DNA of 34,551 bases from Verrucomicrobiota bacterium. GTDB taxonomy: Bacteria > Verrucomicrobiota > Verrucomicrobiia > Chthoniobacterales > UBA10450. Under the pieces are notes generated by a model. It saw only the letters and a program-made list of their open reading frames with translations, did no database searches and was not told where the DNA came from. Shown here in pieces: positions 25,317-32,811 of the stretch; positions within the stretch are counted from its first letter, which is position 1; each line of letters begins with the position of its first letter. The stretch spans positions 1 through 34,551 of the forward strand of contig QHQA01000045.1 in assembly GCA_003219695.1 (NCBI GenBank), written 5' to 3'. Made by a program: the position numbers and the translations under genes.

Positions 25317-25383
25317 ATTAGCCCCGCGGCTGCGGGGCGCTTCGGCTTCGAAGGATTTTCGAAACCCGGCAAACTCCACTGCC
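25307..25383 (-). ncRNA. Fluoride riboswitch (crcB motif) A
   Basis: Minus strand, 5' to 3': GGCAGTGGAGTTTGCC (25383-25368), an optional hairpin (GGTTTCGAA/TTCGAAGCC), a 7-bp P3 stem (GCCCCGC/GCGGGGC), and then TAATGACTCCTACC (to 25307). This follows the crcB fluoride aptamer order: GGCxxTGG-GTT-GCC, stem, GC-T(A/G)ATGAC-CC. The GGAG in the 5' block pairs with CTCC in the 3' block. It lies upstream of the MFS-DUF6062-NTPase-dynamin genes on the same strand. The plus-strand FGE-like gene starts 79 bp from its other side. Confidence 0.85.
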
Positions 25384-25461
25384 GTCATGAACTAGCCACT
25401 GTTTCTGAATGAAATCAAGCTTCCAGGGATTACGCTGAAGGCCCGGTGGGCAAGCGCTGAG

Positions 25462-26271
25462 ATGACTAAAGCGTGGACAAACGAAAAGGATGGTTCGCTG
25501 ATGCGACTGATTCCCGCAGGCGAATTCACCATGGGATCCACCATCCAGCAGACCGAAGCGGCGAAGCGAATGGACAAGGCTGGGCCGCAGTTTCCGCTGT
25601 TGCATGAAACCCCGCAGTTGCGCGTCAGAGTCCCTGATTTCTATCTAAGCGTTTTTGCGGTGACCAATGAACAGTTCGCGCGGTTTCTTTCCGAGATAAA
25701 GCCAACGCCCGAACAACTTCAGCGCTGGGTTTCGTGGCTGGACCGCATTGTCCCGCTTGGCGGCTCCGAACCCTATCGCGCTGTGCCCGAATTCAAAACG
25801 CACCCCGTGATCAACGTTACGTGGTTTGGAGCCGACGCGTATTGCCGCTGGGCCGGTTTGCGATTGCCGACTGAAATTGAATGGGAGAAAGCTGCGCGAG
25901 GAGATGATCACCGCATTTTTCCGTGGGGCGACGAATGGGACCCGGATCGGCTCAACTGGTGGGGCAGTCACGATGAGAAAGAGACCACTGCGCCAGTAGA
26001 TGCTTTTGAGAAGGGCTGCTCGCCGTATGGCATTTTGCAAATGGCCGGTAACGTCGAGGAATGGTGCGCCGACTGGTATCAACCGGATGTTTACAAGCGT
26101 TACGCCACGGGAAATCTCGCATTACCGCGCGCTGGAATCGGTCGAGTCATCCGCGGCGGTAATTGTCTGCGCAAGAATAGGCTTGAATTCCGCTGCGCCA
26201 TGCGCCGCGCAAACACTCCTTCATTCACCAACATCCTTTTCACTGGCATCCGCTGCGCAGCAGATCGGTAG
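25462..26271 (+). CDS. SUMF1/FGE-fold protein (formylglycine-generating-enzyme family)
   Basis: 269 residues from ATG 25462. Covers the whole SUMF1 fold: LIPAGEFTMGST, YLSVFAVTNEQFARFL, HPVINVTWFGADAYCRWAGL, RLPTEIEWEKAARGDD, FPWGDEWDP, SPYGILQMAGNVEEWCADWY, and RVIRGGNCLRKNRLEFRCAM with NTPSFTNILFTGIRCA. The copper-binding cysteine pair of true FGE (GGSxxCxxxxC) is not there: the aligned stretch is GGNCLRKNRLEFRC. So I call it the fold, not the activity; other members are iron-dependent oxidases or glycan/ligand-binding proteins. It points away from riboswitch unit A, and no sulfatase is nearby. Confidence 0.85.
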   Translation: MTKAWTNEKDGSLMRLIPAGEFTMGSTIQQTEAAKRMDKAGPQFPLLHETPQLRVRVPDFYLSVFAVTNEQFARFLSEIKPTPEQLQRWVSWLDRIVPLGGSEPYRAVPEFKTHPVINVTWFGADAYCRWAGLRLPTEIEWEKAARGDDHRIFPWGDEWDPDRLNWWGSHDEKETTAPVDAFEKGCSPYGILQMAGNVEEWCADWYQPDVYKRYATGNLALPRAGIGRVIRGGNCLRKNRLEFRCAMRRANTPSFTNILFTGIRCAADR

Positions 26272-26404
26272 GTCTAACTGACCGTCGCTCATTGACGATA
26301 TTATTCATCTACAGGAGGCGCTCAATGTGATGATGCAGGCAAACAGTGGCGCTCTCGGGAACTTCCGTCCAGCAATGCGGACAATAAAATGTCGTCATCA
26401 CGTT

Positions 26405-26500
26405 AAACGATGGAGTGTTGGAGTATTAGAGTGCTGGAGTGATGCGGCATGCCTTCCACTCCTCCATCACTCCATTACTCCATTACTCCATTACTCCCTC
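26405..26500. repeat. REP-like inverted repeat built of tggagt units
   Basis: Left half: tggagtgttggagtattaga followed by gtgctggagtgatg. Right half: tccatcactccattactcca repeated three times, its complement. The arms also carry short direct repeats of 9-10 bases. It separates the converging ends of the FGE-like gene and dynamin-like GTPase 2. The right arm codes the last residues of that GTPase. Confidence 0.6.
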
Positions 26501-28286
26501 GCCTCGCCGCCAACAGTGCCTGCTCGATCTCCGTTAATTTGGACAACGTTCGCTGGCTGCCCTCGATATCGGACTCAACCTGTTCAGCGTGTCGTTTGCG
26601 TTGCTCGAGTGCTTTTTTCATGGCGCCTCGCGTAGCGTCCAGACTCATTGCTAGTCGCTCGTCCAGTTCTGCACCGAAACGGCGGAACGTGTCCTCCAGG
26701 TTTTGCCGGGTGGCCCAACGCAGATTTTCCACATTGCGAATGACCACGGCATCGATCTCTTCGAGCAGGCGTTTTCGCATTCTTCTTTTACGCATCGGCG
26801 CGGGTAAAAATCGATCGAACGCGCCCGGGGGAATCGGATTCAATTCCGTCGTCCGCGCAGCGGTGAACCAAAACGGTTCGCGTTTGGCTTCGAACGCCTC
26901 GCTGCTTTCCGGCGCGTGGAAAGGAATCTCCAAAAGATTGGCCGCTGTCTGCCTAACGAGGGTGATCAATTCGTCGGCGCGACTTTGATGGACCCGTAAT
27001 ACTTCCTCCAAGCGCGCGCCTACTTTGTGAATCACGTCTCGCAGCGCGTCTTCGAAAAACGCGATAACCTTCGCGCTAAGCCGTGCCTGCGCGCTCTCAG
27101 AATCTTCACCGGCGACGAGCGACTCGTCGAGTTCGCGTTCAAGAACGGCGCGAGCCTCAAACCGAATTCGTTCCGCTTCCGATTCGAGCTCTTGCAATGC
27201 GCGCACACGATCGCCGGCCAGCAGATCATTGGCTGTGCGCCGTTGTACCTCGAATTGTTTTGCCGCCTCATCGAACGTGGTCATCCGCTGCTCGAGATCC
27301 TCAACCGGCAAACGCAATGACTTGAGAGCGATCTCGGTCTCGAGTTCTAGCTGCGCAACCAATGCCGCTGCTTTTTGCGCGACCGCTGCGTTGAGGGTTT
27401 CGCGTTTTTCATTCGCCAGGAACTGGACCAAATGCTTTTCGAGTGCTGCAAATCCACTGGTTCCGAACGCTTCAGCGTCGCCAGATTCTTTCGCGCGGAG
27501 AGCGTCACGCGCCGAAAGACTGAAGATTGGCGTCAATGGACCAAGCCCGGCATGATCCACAAGCGCGTTGCGCAGGAAGGCTTGAGCTTTCTCGCGGTCA
27601 TGCGGGTCGATCATGTCGATTTTGTTTAAGACAACGATCAATCGCGCGACGGTTTCTCGAATCCGCGCCAGATATTCGATCTCGATCTCCGTAATGGGCG
27701 GATCGGCGGAAACGACGAGAAGCGCCGCGTCGCATTCAGGCAACACGGCGTCCGCTGCGGCGGTTTGGTGACGATGCGTCGAACCAACACCCGGCGTATC
27801 GATGAGAACCACGCCGCGTTTGAGAAGTTCGGCAGGCAAAAATACATCCACGCGGGCGACGTTTAATATGTTCCGCGGATTTGCTTCCTCTGTGACGAAT
27901 GCGGTCAATCTGTCGCGTAGTGCGTCCGCGTTCTTCAGTTCAAACTCCTCCACTTCGCCCGAAACGTACGTCACGCGAAGCTTCGAAGCAGTCCCGCTAT
28001 TGCAGGATTCCAGAAATGTTGGGATCGCGGTGACCGGTACCACGCCAATCGGCAACACCGATTGTCCAAGTAGCGCATTAAGCACCGTGCTCTTCCCGCG
28101 TTTGAATTGACCGAGCACGGCCAGTTGAAAACGCTCGGTGGCCAGTCGCTCACGCAAGGCATTCAGCCGCTCCAGGATTTTGGCCTGGCTCGCGGAAGGG
28201 CTATGGACAATGGCGGGAGCTTCATCCAAAAGTCGCGTCCAATCACGACTCGTTGCGACATCCGGACAATGCTGAGCTGCTAGCAT
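26475..28286 (-). CDS. Dynamin-like GTPase 2
   Basis: 603 residues from ATG 28286, 47 bp after the antiporter stop. A short helical N-terminus leads to the G domain: G1 GQFKRGKST (59-67), switch I threonine in PVTAIPT (84-90), G3 DTPGVGS (163-169), G4 NKID (221-224). The rest is helical and charged (LRLPVEDLEQRMTTFDEAAK, ELESEAERIRFEARAVLERE, RKRHAEQVESDIEGSQRTL), fitting the neck and trunk of bacterial dynamin-like proteins. No membrane span. It shares the PVTAIPT switch with GTPase 1 but is otherwise distant. Bacterial dynamins often work as unequal pairs, so the two GTPases may form one hetero-complex. Confidence 0.88.
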   Translation of the reverse strand: MLAAQHCPDVATSRDWTRLLDEAPAIVHSPSASQAKILERLNALRERLATERFQLAVLGQFKRGKSTVLNALLGQSVLPIGVVPVTAIPTFLESCNSGTASKLRVTYVSGEVEEFELKNADALRDRLTAFVTEEANPRNILNVARVDVFLPAELLKRGVVLIDTPGVGSTHRHQTAAADAVLPECDAALLVVSADPPITEIEIEYLARIRETVARLIVVLNKIDMIDPHDREKAQAFLRNALVDHAGLGPLTPIFSLSARDALRAKESGDAEAFGTSGFAALEKHLVQFLANEKRETLNAAVAQKAAALVAQLELETEIALKSLRLPVEDLEQRMTTFDEAAKQFEVQRRTANDLLAGDRVRALQELESEAERIRFEARAVLERELDESLVAGEDSESAQARLSAKVIAFFEDALRDVIHKVGARLEEVLRVHQSRADELITLVRQTAANLLEIPFHAPESSEAFEAKREPFWFTAARTTELNPIPPGAFDRFLPAPMRKRRMRKRLLEEIDAVVIRNVENLRWATRQNLEDTFRRFGAELDERLAMSLDATRGAMKKALEQRKRHAEQVESDIEGSQRTLSKLTEIEQALLAARRGSNGVME

Positions 28287-28333
28287 GCTCTACCAAATTG
28301 GTTCTCCTGCATTCACAAGCACGCCGCGAGGTT

Positions 28334-29656
28334 TCAAACTCGGCTTTCTAGATGGCGCTCCTTGCCCATCTTCGCGACCTCGCTTTCGGTCTCCGTATCG
28401 ATGTCTTCAACTGAGAGTGTCCCAAGCCGTCGCCGATAGAGATGACCCCACGCGTGCATCATCTCGACCGTTGGCTGGAAAAATTTTTGCGCGATTAACG
28501 TCGGCACAAATGCGCTTAGGATGACAACACTGACCAGGATCGTGTACTCCTTCTGGTCGATGATCCCGTTTTGCAAACCATACAAGGAGGAGATAGTTCC
28601 AAATGTCAGACCCGTGGCCATGAGCAGCGTGGTGTAGCTCGCCTCCTTCATCTTCATGTAATGCAATCGGGCGAGCGGAAAGACCCCCGCGATTTTGGTC
28701 ACCATCTTCACAGCGAGAAACGCGCTAATCACCAGCAGCCCGGTCCACAGGGCCGGCAGCGACACGTACAAACCGGCCTTGATGAAATAGAATGGCGTGA
28801 AGACAGCAAACGCAATGCTGCGCATGCGACGCACCAGCGTTTTGTCGCGAAGAAATACGCCGGCAACCACAAGACCGAGGAGATAGGCCGGCAGGACTGC
28901 TTCGCTTTTGGCTGTCGTGGCGAGACCGCCGAGAAAGAAAAGAACAAATAAGATAAATTTTACTTCCGGCTCGCTCACCTGCGTCGCGCCCAGGCGCATG
29001 ATGATCGCTTGTGTCCAGCGCGGCATGAACCACAGAACAATGAGCGTCACAATCACAAATAGCAGCAGCCAAAAGTTATAGTTGGCGAACAGGGTGCCGA
29101 GCGCGAGGACCGTCCCGAAATCGGTAATGAAACACGCAGCCAGGATCATTTTGCCCATGGCAGTGTCGCTGAATCCGCCCTCAATCATCACCGCATAGAC
29201 CACTGCGACGGAGGTCGTGGAAAGCGCGATGCCGGCAATCTGCGCCTGGTGCAGAGACCAGCCGAAAACAAATTGGGCGAAGATCCATGCGGCAGCGAAC
29301 GGAATGGCAAACGAAAGAACACCGATTAGCATGCTCGCGCGCCAATTCGCCTTCAGCGAAATTGGATCGATTTCCGTGCCAGCGAGAAACGTGAGCACGC
29401 CGCTGCCGAGCAGCGCGAGGAAGTTTGTCCACTCCGTCGATTGCAGGACATGATGCAGGTTTCCTGCGCCAGCGCCGGCGCCCGCAATACCGATGTGCAA
29501 CGTGCCGCCTTCCAATCCCACGGCGAGATTGCCGGCCACGACGCCAACCAGAATTTCAACCAGTGCGACTGAGATACCAGTCCGGATCGAGATCAAGCTG
29601 CCGATGAGCGCCAAGCCCATCCAGACTGCGGCGATAAACCAGATGTTTTCGAACAT
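28334..29656 (-). CDS. CPA2-type cation/proton antiporter under a fluoride riboswitch
   Basis: 440 residues from ATG 29656. Eleven to thirteen hydrophobic segments, including IWFIAAVWMGLALIGSLISI, VALVEILVGVVAGNLAVG, FLALLGSGVLTFLAGTEID, IAGIALSTTSVAVVYAVM and ILAACFITDFGTVLALGTLF. The LSTTSVAVVY and ITDFGTVLAL stretches match the discontinuous-helix and Asp regions of Kef/NapA-like antiporters. There is no RCK domain; the tail (DIDTETESEVAKMGKERH) is short and charged. It exchanges a cation for protons across the inner membrane. The ATG follows a U6 tract that also ends the riboswitch terminator. Na+/H+ antiporters are among known fluoride-riboswitch partners. Confidence 0.88.
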   Translation of the reverse strand: MFENIWFIAAVWMGLALIGSLISIRTGISVALVEILVGVVAGNLAVGLEGGTLHIGIAGAGAGAGNLHHVLQSTEWTNFLALLGSGVLTFLAGTEIDPISLKANWRASMLIGVLSFAIPFAAAWIFAQFVFGWSLHQAQIAGIALSTTSVAVVYAVMIEGGFSDTAMGKMILAACFITDFGTVLALGTLFANYNFWLLLFVIVTLIVLWFMPRWTQAIIMRLGATQVSEPEVKFILFVLFFLGGLATTAKSEAVLPAYLLGLVVAGVFLRDKTLVRRMRSIAFAVFTPFYFIKAGLYVSLPALWTGLLVISAFLAVKMVTKIAGVFPLARLHYMKMKEASYTTLLMATGLTFGTISSLYGLQNGIIDQKEYTILVSVVILSAFVPTLIAQKFFQPTVEMMHAWGHLYRRRLGTLSVEDIDTETESEVAKMGKERHLESRV

Positions 29657-29683
29657 AAAAAACTCCTTCCTGCTTGGAAGGAG
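29657..29683 (-). terminator. Riboswitch-controlled terminator that doubles as the ribosome site
   Basis: Minus strand: CTCCTTCC-AAGCA-GGAAGGAG followed by TTTTTT and then ATG. It is a perfect 8-bp stem with a U6 tract. The 5' arm CTCC is the 3' strand of the aptamer; the 3' arm GGAAGGAG is the Shine-Dalgarno, 6 bases before the ATG. Ligand-bound aptamer would keep CTCC busy, so the gene would be on with fluoride. Confidence 0.8.
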
Positions 29684-29738
29684 TCATTAGCTCACGCAAT
29701 TTTCTCCCGCGTCGCGGGAGAAGGCAAACTCCATTGCC
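29680..29738 (-). ncRNA. Fluoride riboswitch (crcB motif) B
   Basis: Minus strand: GGCAATGGAGTTTGCC (29738-29723), an inserted hairpin TTCTCCCGC/GCGGGAGAA (29722-29702), then TTGCGTGAGCTAATGACTCC down to 29680. The two conserved blocks match riboswitch A almost base for base (GGCxxTGGAGTTTGCC; GCTAATGACTCCT). P3 is very short here (GC-GTGA-GC) compared with 7 bp in A, a point to check. It sits directly before the antiporter and overlaps its terminator. Confidence 0.8.
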
Positions 29739-29850
29739 TTGCCGGATTTTACGGAACGTTTATTCCACGTCAACTCAAACGCTGATGCGGTGCAGTCCCG
29801 GAGTGCTCCGCTTCAACGATTTAACCATTTAACCTGGCGCTAAGGCGCCG

Positions 29851-30636
29851 TCACATCTTGAAACGTTCGCCAAGATAAAGCTGGCGGCTGATGGGATCGT
29901 TGATGAGAAAGTCTTTTGTGCCTTCGCTCTCGACGCGACCATCGTAAATCAAATACGCGCGATCCACGATAGAGAGAGTCTCGCGGACGTTGTGGTCGGT
30001 GATCATGATGGCCAAGCCCGATTTCCGGAGGTTTACGATGATCTGTTGCACATCGTAAACGGCAATGGGATCGACGCCGCTGAACGGCTCATCGAGCATC
30101 AACAACCTCGGTTGTGTGACCAGCGAACGCGCAATAGTCAAGCGCCGTTTCTCGCCGCCGCTTAACGTCAGCGCGGTATTCTTGGCGATCCGCTCGATCC
30201 CGAACTGGTGCAGCAACTGGTCGCAACGGTTTCGTCGTTCCATTTTGCTCATGGGAAGCGTTTCCAAGATCGCCATAATATTTTGCTCCACCGTCATTTT
30301 GCGAAAGATCGATTCTTCCTGCGGTAGATAGCCCATGCCCAGGCGGGCGCGCTTGTACATCGGGTAGTCTGTTACGTCGGTGTCGCAAAAAATCACCCGA
30401 CCGCTGTTTGGCCTTACCAAGCCAACGATCATATAAAAACTCGTGGTCTTGCCGGCTCCGTTTGGCCCGAGAAGTCCCACGATCTCACCCGCGTGGACGT
30501 GCATGTTGACTCCGTCCACAACTGCTCGGCCACCATAAATCTTGACCAGCTGATCGGTGGTCAAAACGGTTTCTGCCTTCGTTGCAACCGGCGAACGAAC
30601 TTTTGGAGTCGAAACAGGCGCGGTTTGACTAATCAT
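29851..30636 (-). CDS. lptB: LPS export ABC transporter ATPase
   Basis: 261 residues, with about 25 extra N-terminal residues before the ABC core. Powers lipopolysaccharide extraction from the inner membrane. Walker A GPNGAGKTTS, Q-loop YLPQEESIFRKM, signature LSGGEKRRL, Walker B LLMLDEPFSGVDP, H-loop ITDHNVRETL, and the LptB-type ending YLGERFKM. ATG at 30636 overlaps the lptA stop by 4 nt. LptF/LptG are not in the window. Confidence 0.95.
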   Translation of the reverse strand: MISQTAPVSTPKVRSPVATKAETVLTTDQLVKIYGGRAVVDGVNMHVHAGEIVGLLGPNGAGKTTSFYMIVGLVRPNSGRVIFCDTDVTDYPMYKRARLGMGYLPQEESIFRKMTVEQNIMAILETLPMSKMERRNRCDQLLHQFGIERIAKNTALTLSGGEKRRLTIARSLVTQPRLLMLDEPFSGVDPIAVYDVQQIIVNLRKSGLAIMITDHNVRETLSIVDRAYLIYDGRVESEGTKDFLINDPISRQLYLGERFKM

Positions 30637-31352
30637 GGTTTGGGCAGAGACGGAGCGGGTGACACCTGGGTGGCTGGAGTCGGGGACGGACTTGCTTGTC
30701 CCTTTTTTTCGTCGTCTGGCTGCTGAATAATGTCGGTACGACTGGGCCCGTGCGTCCGCAGCTGACTATTCTGACTGATGATCATGACCGTATCGGGGCT
30801 GGTTGCCATGTGCAGGTTTGGTCCCTCTTGCACCCGCGGTGTTCCGATCAATTCAACATCGCCAGTAGCAGCTGTATAGGTGGCTTTATCGGAGCGACCA
30901 ACCGCTCGGGTCGGAGGGCCGCCATTCGCAGCGGGCCGGTCGCGAATGAGGCCAACATTCCCTTCGGCGATCGCTTTCTCCAGACTCTGGTTTTGTCCCT
31001 TTGTAATGAATACTGTCAATTTGTCAGATTGAAGATTGAAACGCGGATCGACTACCTTCACACGGCCGCTAAAGATGCCTATGTTCTTGGTTGAATCAAA
31101 AAAAGCCTCATCGGAGTAGATTTCCGTCGTTGTCGGTCCATTGGACTGCTGCCCCGCAGCGCCTGGGCCAAATAGGTTCGTCCCGGATGACTTGTCATCT
31201 TTCTTTTTGTCTTTGTCTTTGGCTTTCGCCTTTGCCGGCTTCGCCGTGTTCGTCGGCGAAGAGGAGCCCACCGGTGCAGCGGCAGTCTGCCCGGGCAATC
31301 GCGCGGCGATCACGCATACAATAAACAAAACCAACACCGCTAATCTTTTCAT
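30633..31352 (-). CDS. lptA: LptA/OstA-type periplasmic LPS-transport protein
   Basis: 239 residues. Signal peptide MKRLAVLVLFIVCVIAARLP, then a long Lys/Ala-rich low-complexity linker (KPAKAKAKDKDKKKDDKSSG), and the OstA beta-jellyroll: EIYSDEAFFDSTKNIGIFSG, VKVVDPRFNLQSDKLTVFI, AEGNVGLIRDRP, SDKATYTAATGDVELIGTPR. The C-terminus is Pro/Ser-rich. Forms the bridge carrying LPS across the periplasm. Overlaps lptB and lptC by 4 nt each, so the order lptC-lptA-lptB is clear. The charged linker is unusual for LptA. Confidence 0.85.
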   Translation of the reverse strand: MKRLAVLVLFIVCVIAARLPGQTAAAPVGSSSPTNTAKPAKAKAKDKDKKKDDKSSGTNLFGPGAAGQQSNGPTTTEIYSDEAFFDSTKNIGIFSGRVKVVDPRFNLQSDKLTVFITKGQNQSLEKAIAEGNVGLIRDRPAANGGPPTRAVGRSDKATYTAATGDVELIGTPRVQEGPNLHMATSPDTVMIISQNSQLRTHGPSRTDIIQQPDDEKKGQASPSPTPATQVSPAPSLPKP

Positions 31353-31906
31353 TCCTTCGGGCTGGGTGTTACAGTCAGATGGGATTTGTCAGTGATCACC
31401 ATCTTTACATTTCCTATCAATCGCCCAGTCTTCGAGTTCGTGTCGAATTGCACTGAATCACCAGCGATGTTGAAATCCGCGCGCTTTATTGTGGTGCGTT
31501 CTTTTGAGCTCAAAATGCGCGTTTTTAAATCAAGTACGGATGTGCTCATGTCGATCTTGAGGTCAGGCTGACTCTCCTGAGTGTAAGTCGTAATCTTAAG
31601 ATGTTGAAAGCCGACGTGTTCCTCATCGATCCGGTGCGCCGTACCCGCTTCAAATCTTCCTCTTAAACGGCCGTTGGCATCGAAATCTGGCAACACAAGG
31701 CCTTTGGCTTCATGCCCGATTGGCAGCGGAATGTTCGTTAAGTTTTGTTCGCTTGGGGAACCGCTCGGCGTCGCGAGCCCCTTCTTTTTGCGCCCTTTTG
31801 ACTGACCGGACACTTGAGGCGCCGCAATCAAAACAGATAGCACGATCGGTAGAAACCATACCAGCCAGCCCCAATATGTGGAGCGGCCACTATGATACAG
31901 CAGCAT
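31349..31906 (-). CDS. lptC: LptC-type LPS-transport protein
   Basis: 185 residues, close to the usual 190. One N-terminal membrane segment (WGWLVWFLPIVLSVLIAAPQ), a basic linker, and an OstA-like/LptC beta-fold: LVLPDFDANGRLRGRFEAGT, KITTYTQESQPDLKIDMST, LDLKTRILSSKERTTIKRAD, FNIAGDSVQFDTNSKTGRLI, NVKMVITDKSHL. Anchored in the inner membrane, it hands LPS to LptA. ATG at 31906 lies inside the end of kdsA (17-nt overlap). Assigned mostly by fold and position, since LptC sequences are weakly conserved. Confidence 0.8.
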   Translation of the reverse strand: MLLYHSGRSTYWGWLVWFLPIVLSVLIAAPQVSGQSKGRKKKGLATPSGSPSEQNLTNIPLPIGHEAKGLVLPDFDANGRLRGRFEAGTAHRIDEEHVGFQHLKITTYTQESQPDLKIDMSTSVLDLKTRILSSKERTTIKRADFNIAGDSVQFDTNSKTGRLIGNVKMVITDKSHLTVTPSPKE

Positions 31907-32714
31907 GAATAGCCTTTAACATGCGCAAATGCTTCGGCAACACCTTTAGCGGAATCTGATTTGGTCCATCCGATAAAGCGCGCACCGGATTCTCGTGCAC
32001 CTCCATAAGGATTCCGTCGCAGCCTGTCGCCATTGCGGCCCTGGCCAGCGCGGGAGCCAAAACGCCGTCACCCGAGGTGGAGTCCCCTGCCCCGCCCGGC
32101 CGCTGCACCGAATGGGTTGCATCAAAGATCACATGATAGCCCGCCTCGCGCATCCAATAGAGCGAGCGCATGTCGGCAACGAGATTGTTGTAGCCAAACG
32201 TGGTGCCGCGTTCCGTGAAACAGAACCTTGAATTGCCAAAGGCAATCAGTTTCTCGGCAATATTTCGCACGTCCCACGGCGCGAGGAACTGACCTTTTTT
32301 CACATTAATCGCGCGACCCGTTTCCGCAGCAGCACGCAGCAGATCGGTTTGCCGGCAGAGAAACGCCGGAATTTGCAGCATATCAATCTTTTCCCCGGCA
32401 ATCTCCGCTTCCGTCGGGGAATGAACATCCGTCGTCACCGGGATTTTCAATTCGCGCCGGATAGCCGAAAGAATCTCGCAGCCTTCGCGCACGCCGATTC
32501 CGCGAAATGAGCGTACCGAAGTTCGATTCGCCTTGTCGTACGACGCTTTGAAAATGAAATCAACATCTTCGGCAGCGCAGATGCCGGCGATCTTCTTCGC
32601 CATGCGCCAGACAAACTTCTCCGACTCGATCACGCACGGGCCAAGAATGAACGCCGGATGTTTGCCGCCGATGGCGGCTTTGCCAACGCGCAATGGTTTT
32701 GATTTCTGGCTCAT
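31890..32714 (-). CDS. kdsA: 3-deoxy-8-phosphooctulonate (Kdo-8-P) synthase
   Basis: 274 residues. Joins phosphoenolpyruvate and arabinose-5-phosphate to make Kdo-8-P for the LPS inner core. Marks: FILGPCVIESEKFVWRMA, FKASYDKANRTSVRSFRGIG, TTDVHSPTEAE, LQIPAFLCRQTDLLRAAA, NVKKGQFLAPWD, CFTERGTTFGYNNLVADMRS, FDATHSVQRPGG, MEVHENPVRALSDGPNQI. Cys27 in GPCVIE marks the metal-dependent class (E. coli has Asn there). First gene of kdsA-lptC-lptA-lptB, coupling Kdo supply with LPS export. Confidence 0.96.
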   Translation of the reverse strand: MSQKSKPLRVGKAAIGGKHPAFILGPCVIESEKFVWRMAKKIAGICAAEDVDFIFKASYDKANRTSVRSFRGIGVREGCEILSAIRRELKIPVTTDVHSPTEAEIAGEKIDMLQIPAFLCRQTDLLRAAAETGRAINVKKGQFLAPWDVRNIAEKLIAFGNSRFCFTERGTTFGYNNLVADMRSLYWMREAGYHVIFDATHSVQRPGGAGDSTSGDGVLAPALARAAMATGCDGILMEVHENPVRALSDGPNQIPLKVLPKHLRMLKAIHAAVS

Positions 32715-32722
32715 AATTGTAC

Positions 32723-32793
32723 GGCGGGCGCTCCGCCTGCCAACCTATTCAATTACACATCTCTCTTTCCCCTCGGCAAGCGAAGCGCTTGCC
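32723..32793. repeat. Two intergenic hairpins upstream of kdsA
   Basis: An imperfect hairpin (GGCGG/CCGCC, 32723-32741) and a perfect one with an 8-bp stem, GGCAAGCG/CGCTTGCC (32775-32793), separate the YwaF-like gene end from the kdsA start. They resemble REP elements; the perfect one could also end transcription, though no T-tract follows. Confidence 0.5.
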
Positions 32794-32811
32794 CTACAAG
32801 ACATGCTTTAC

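Noticed and set aside
25026-25388. 120-residue minus-strand ORF
   Set aside because: Its first half translates the structured riboswitch; only the last about 55 codons could be coding.
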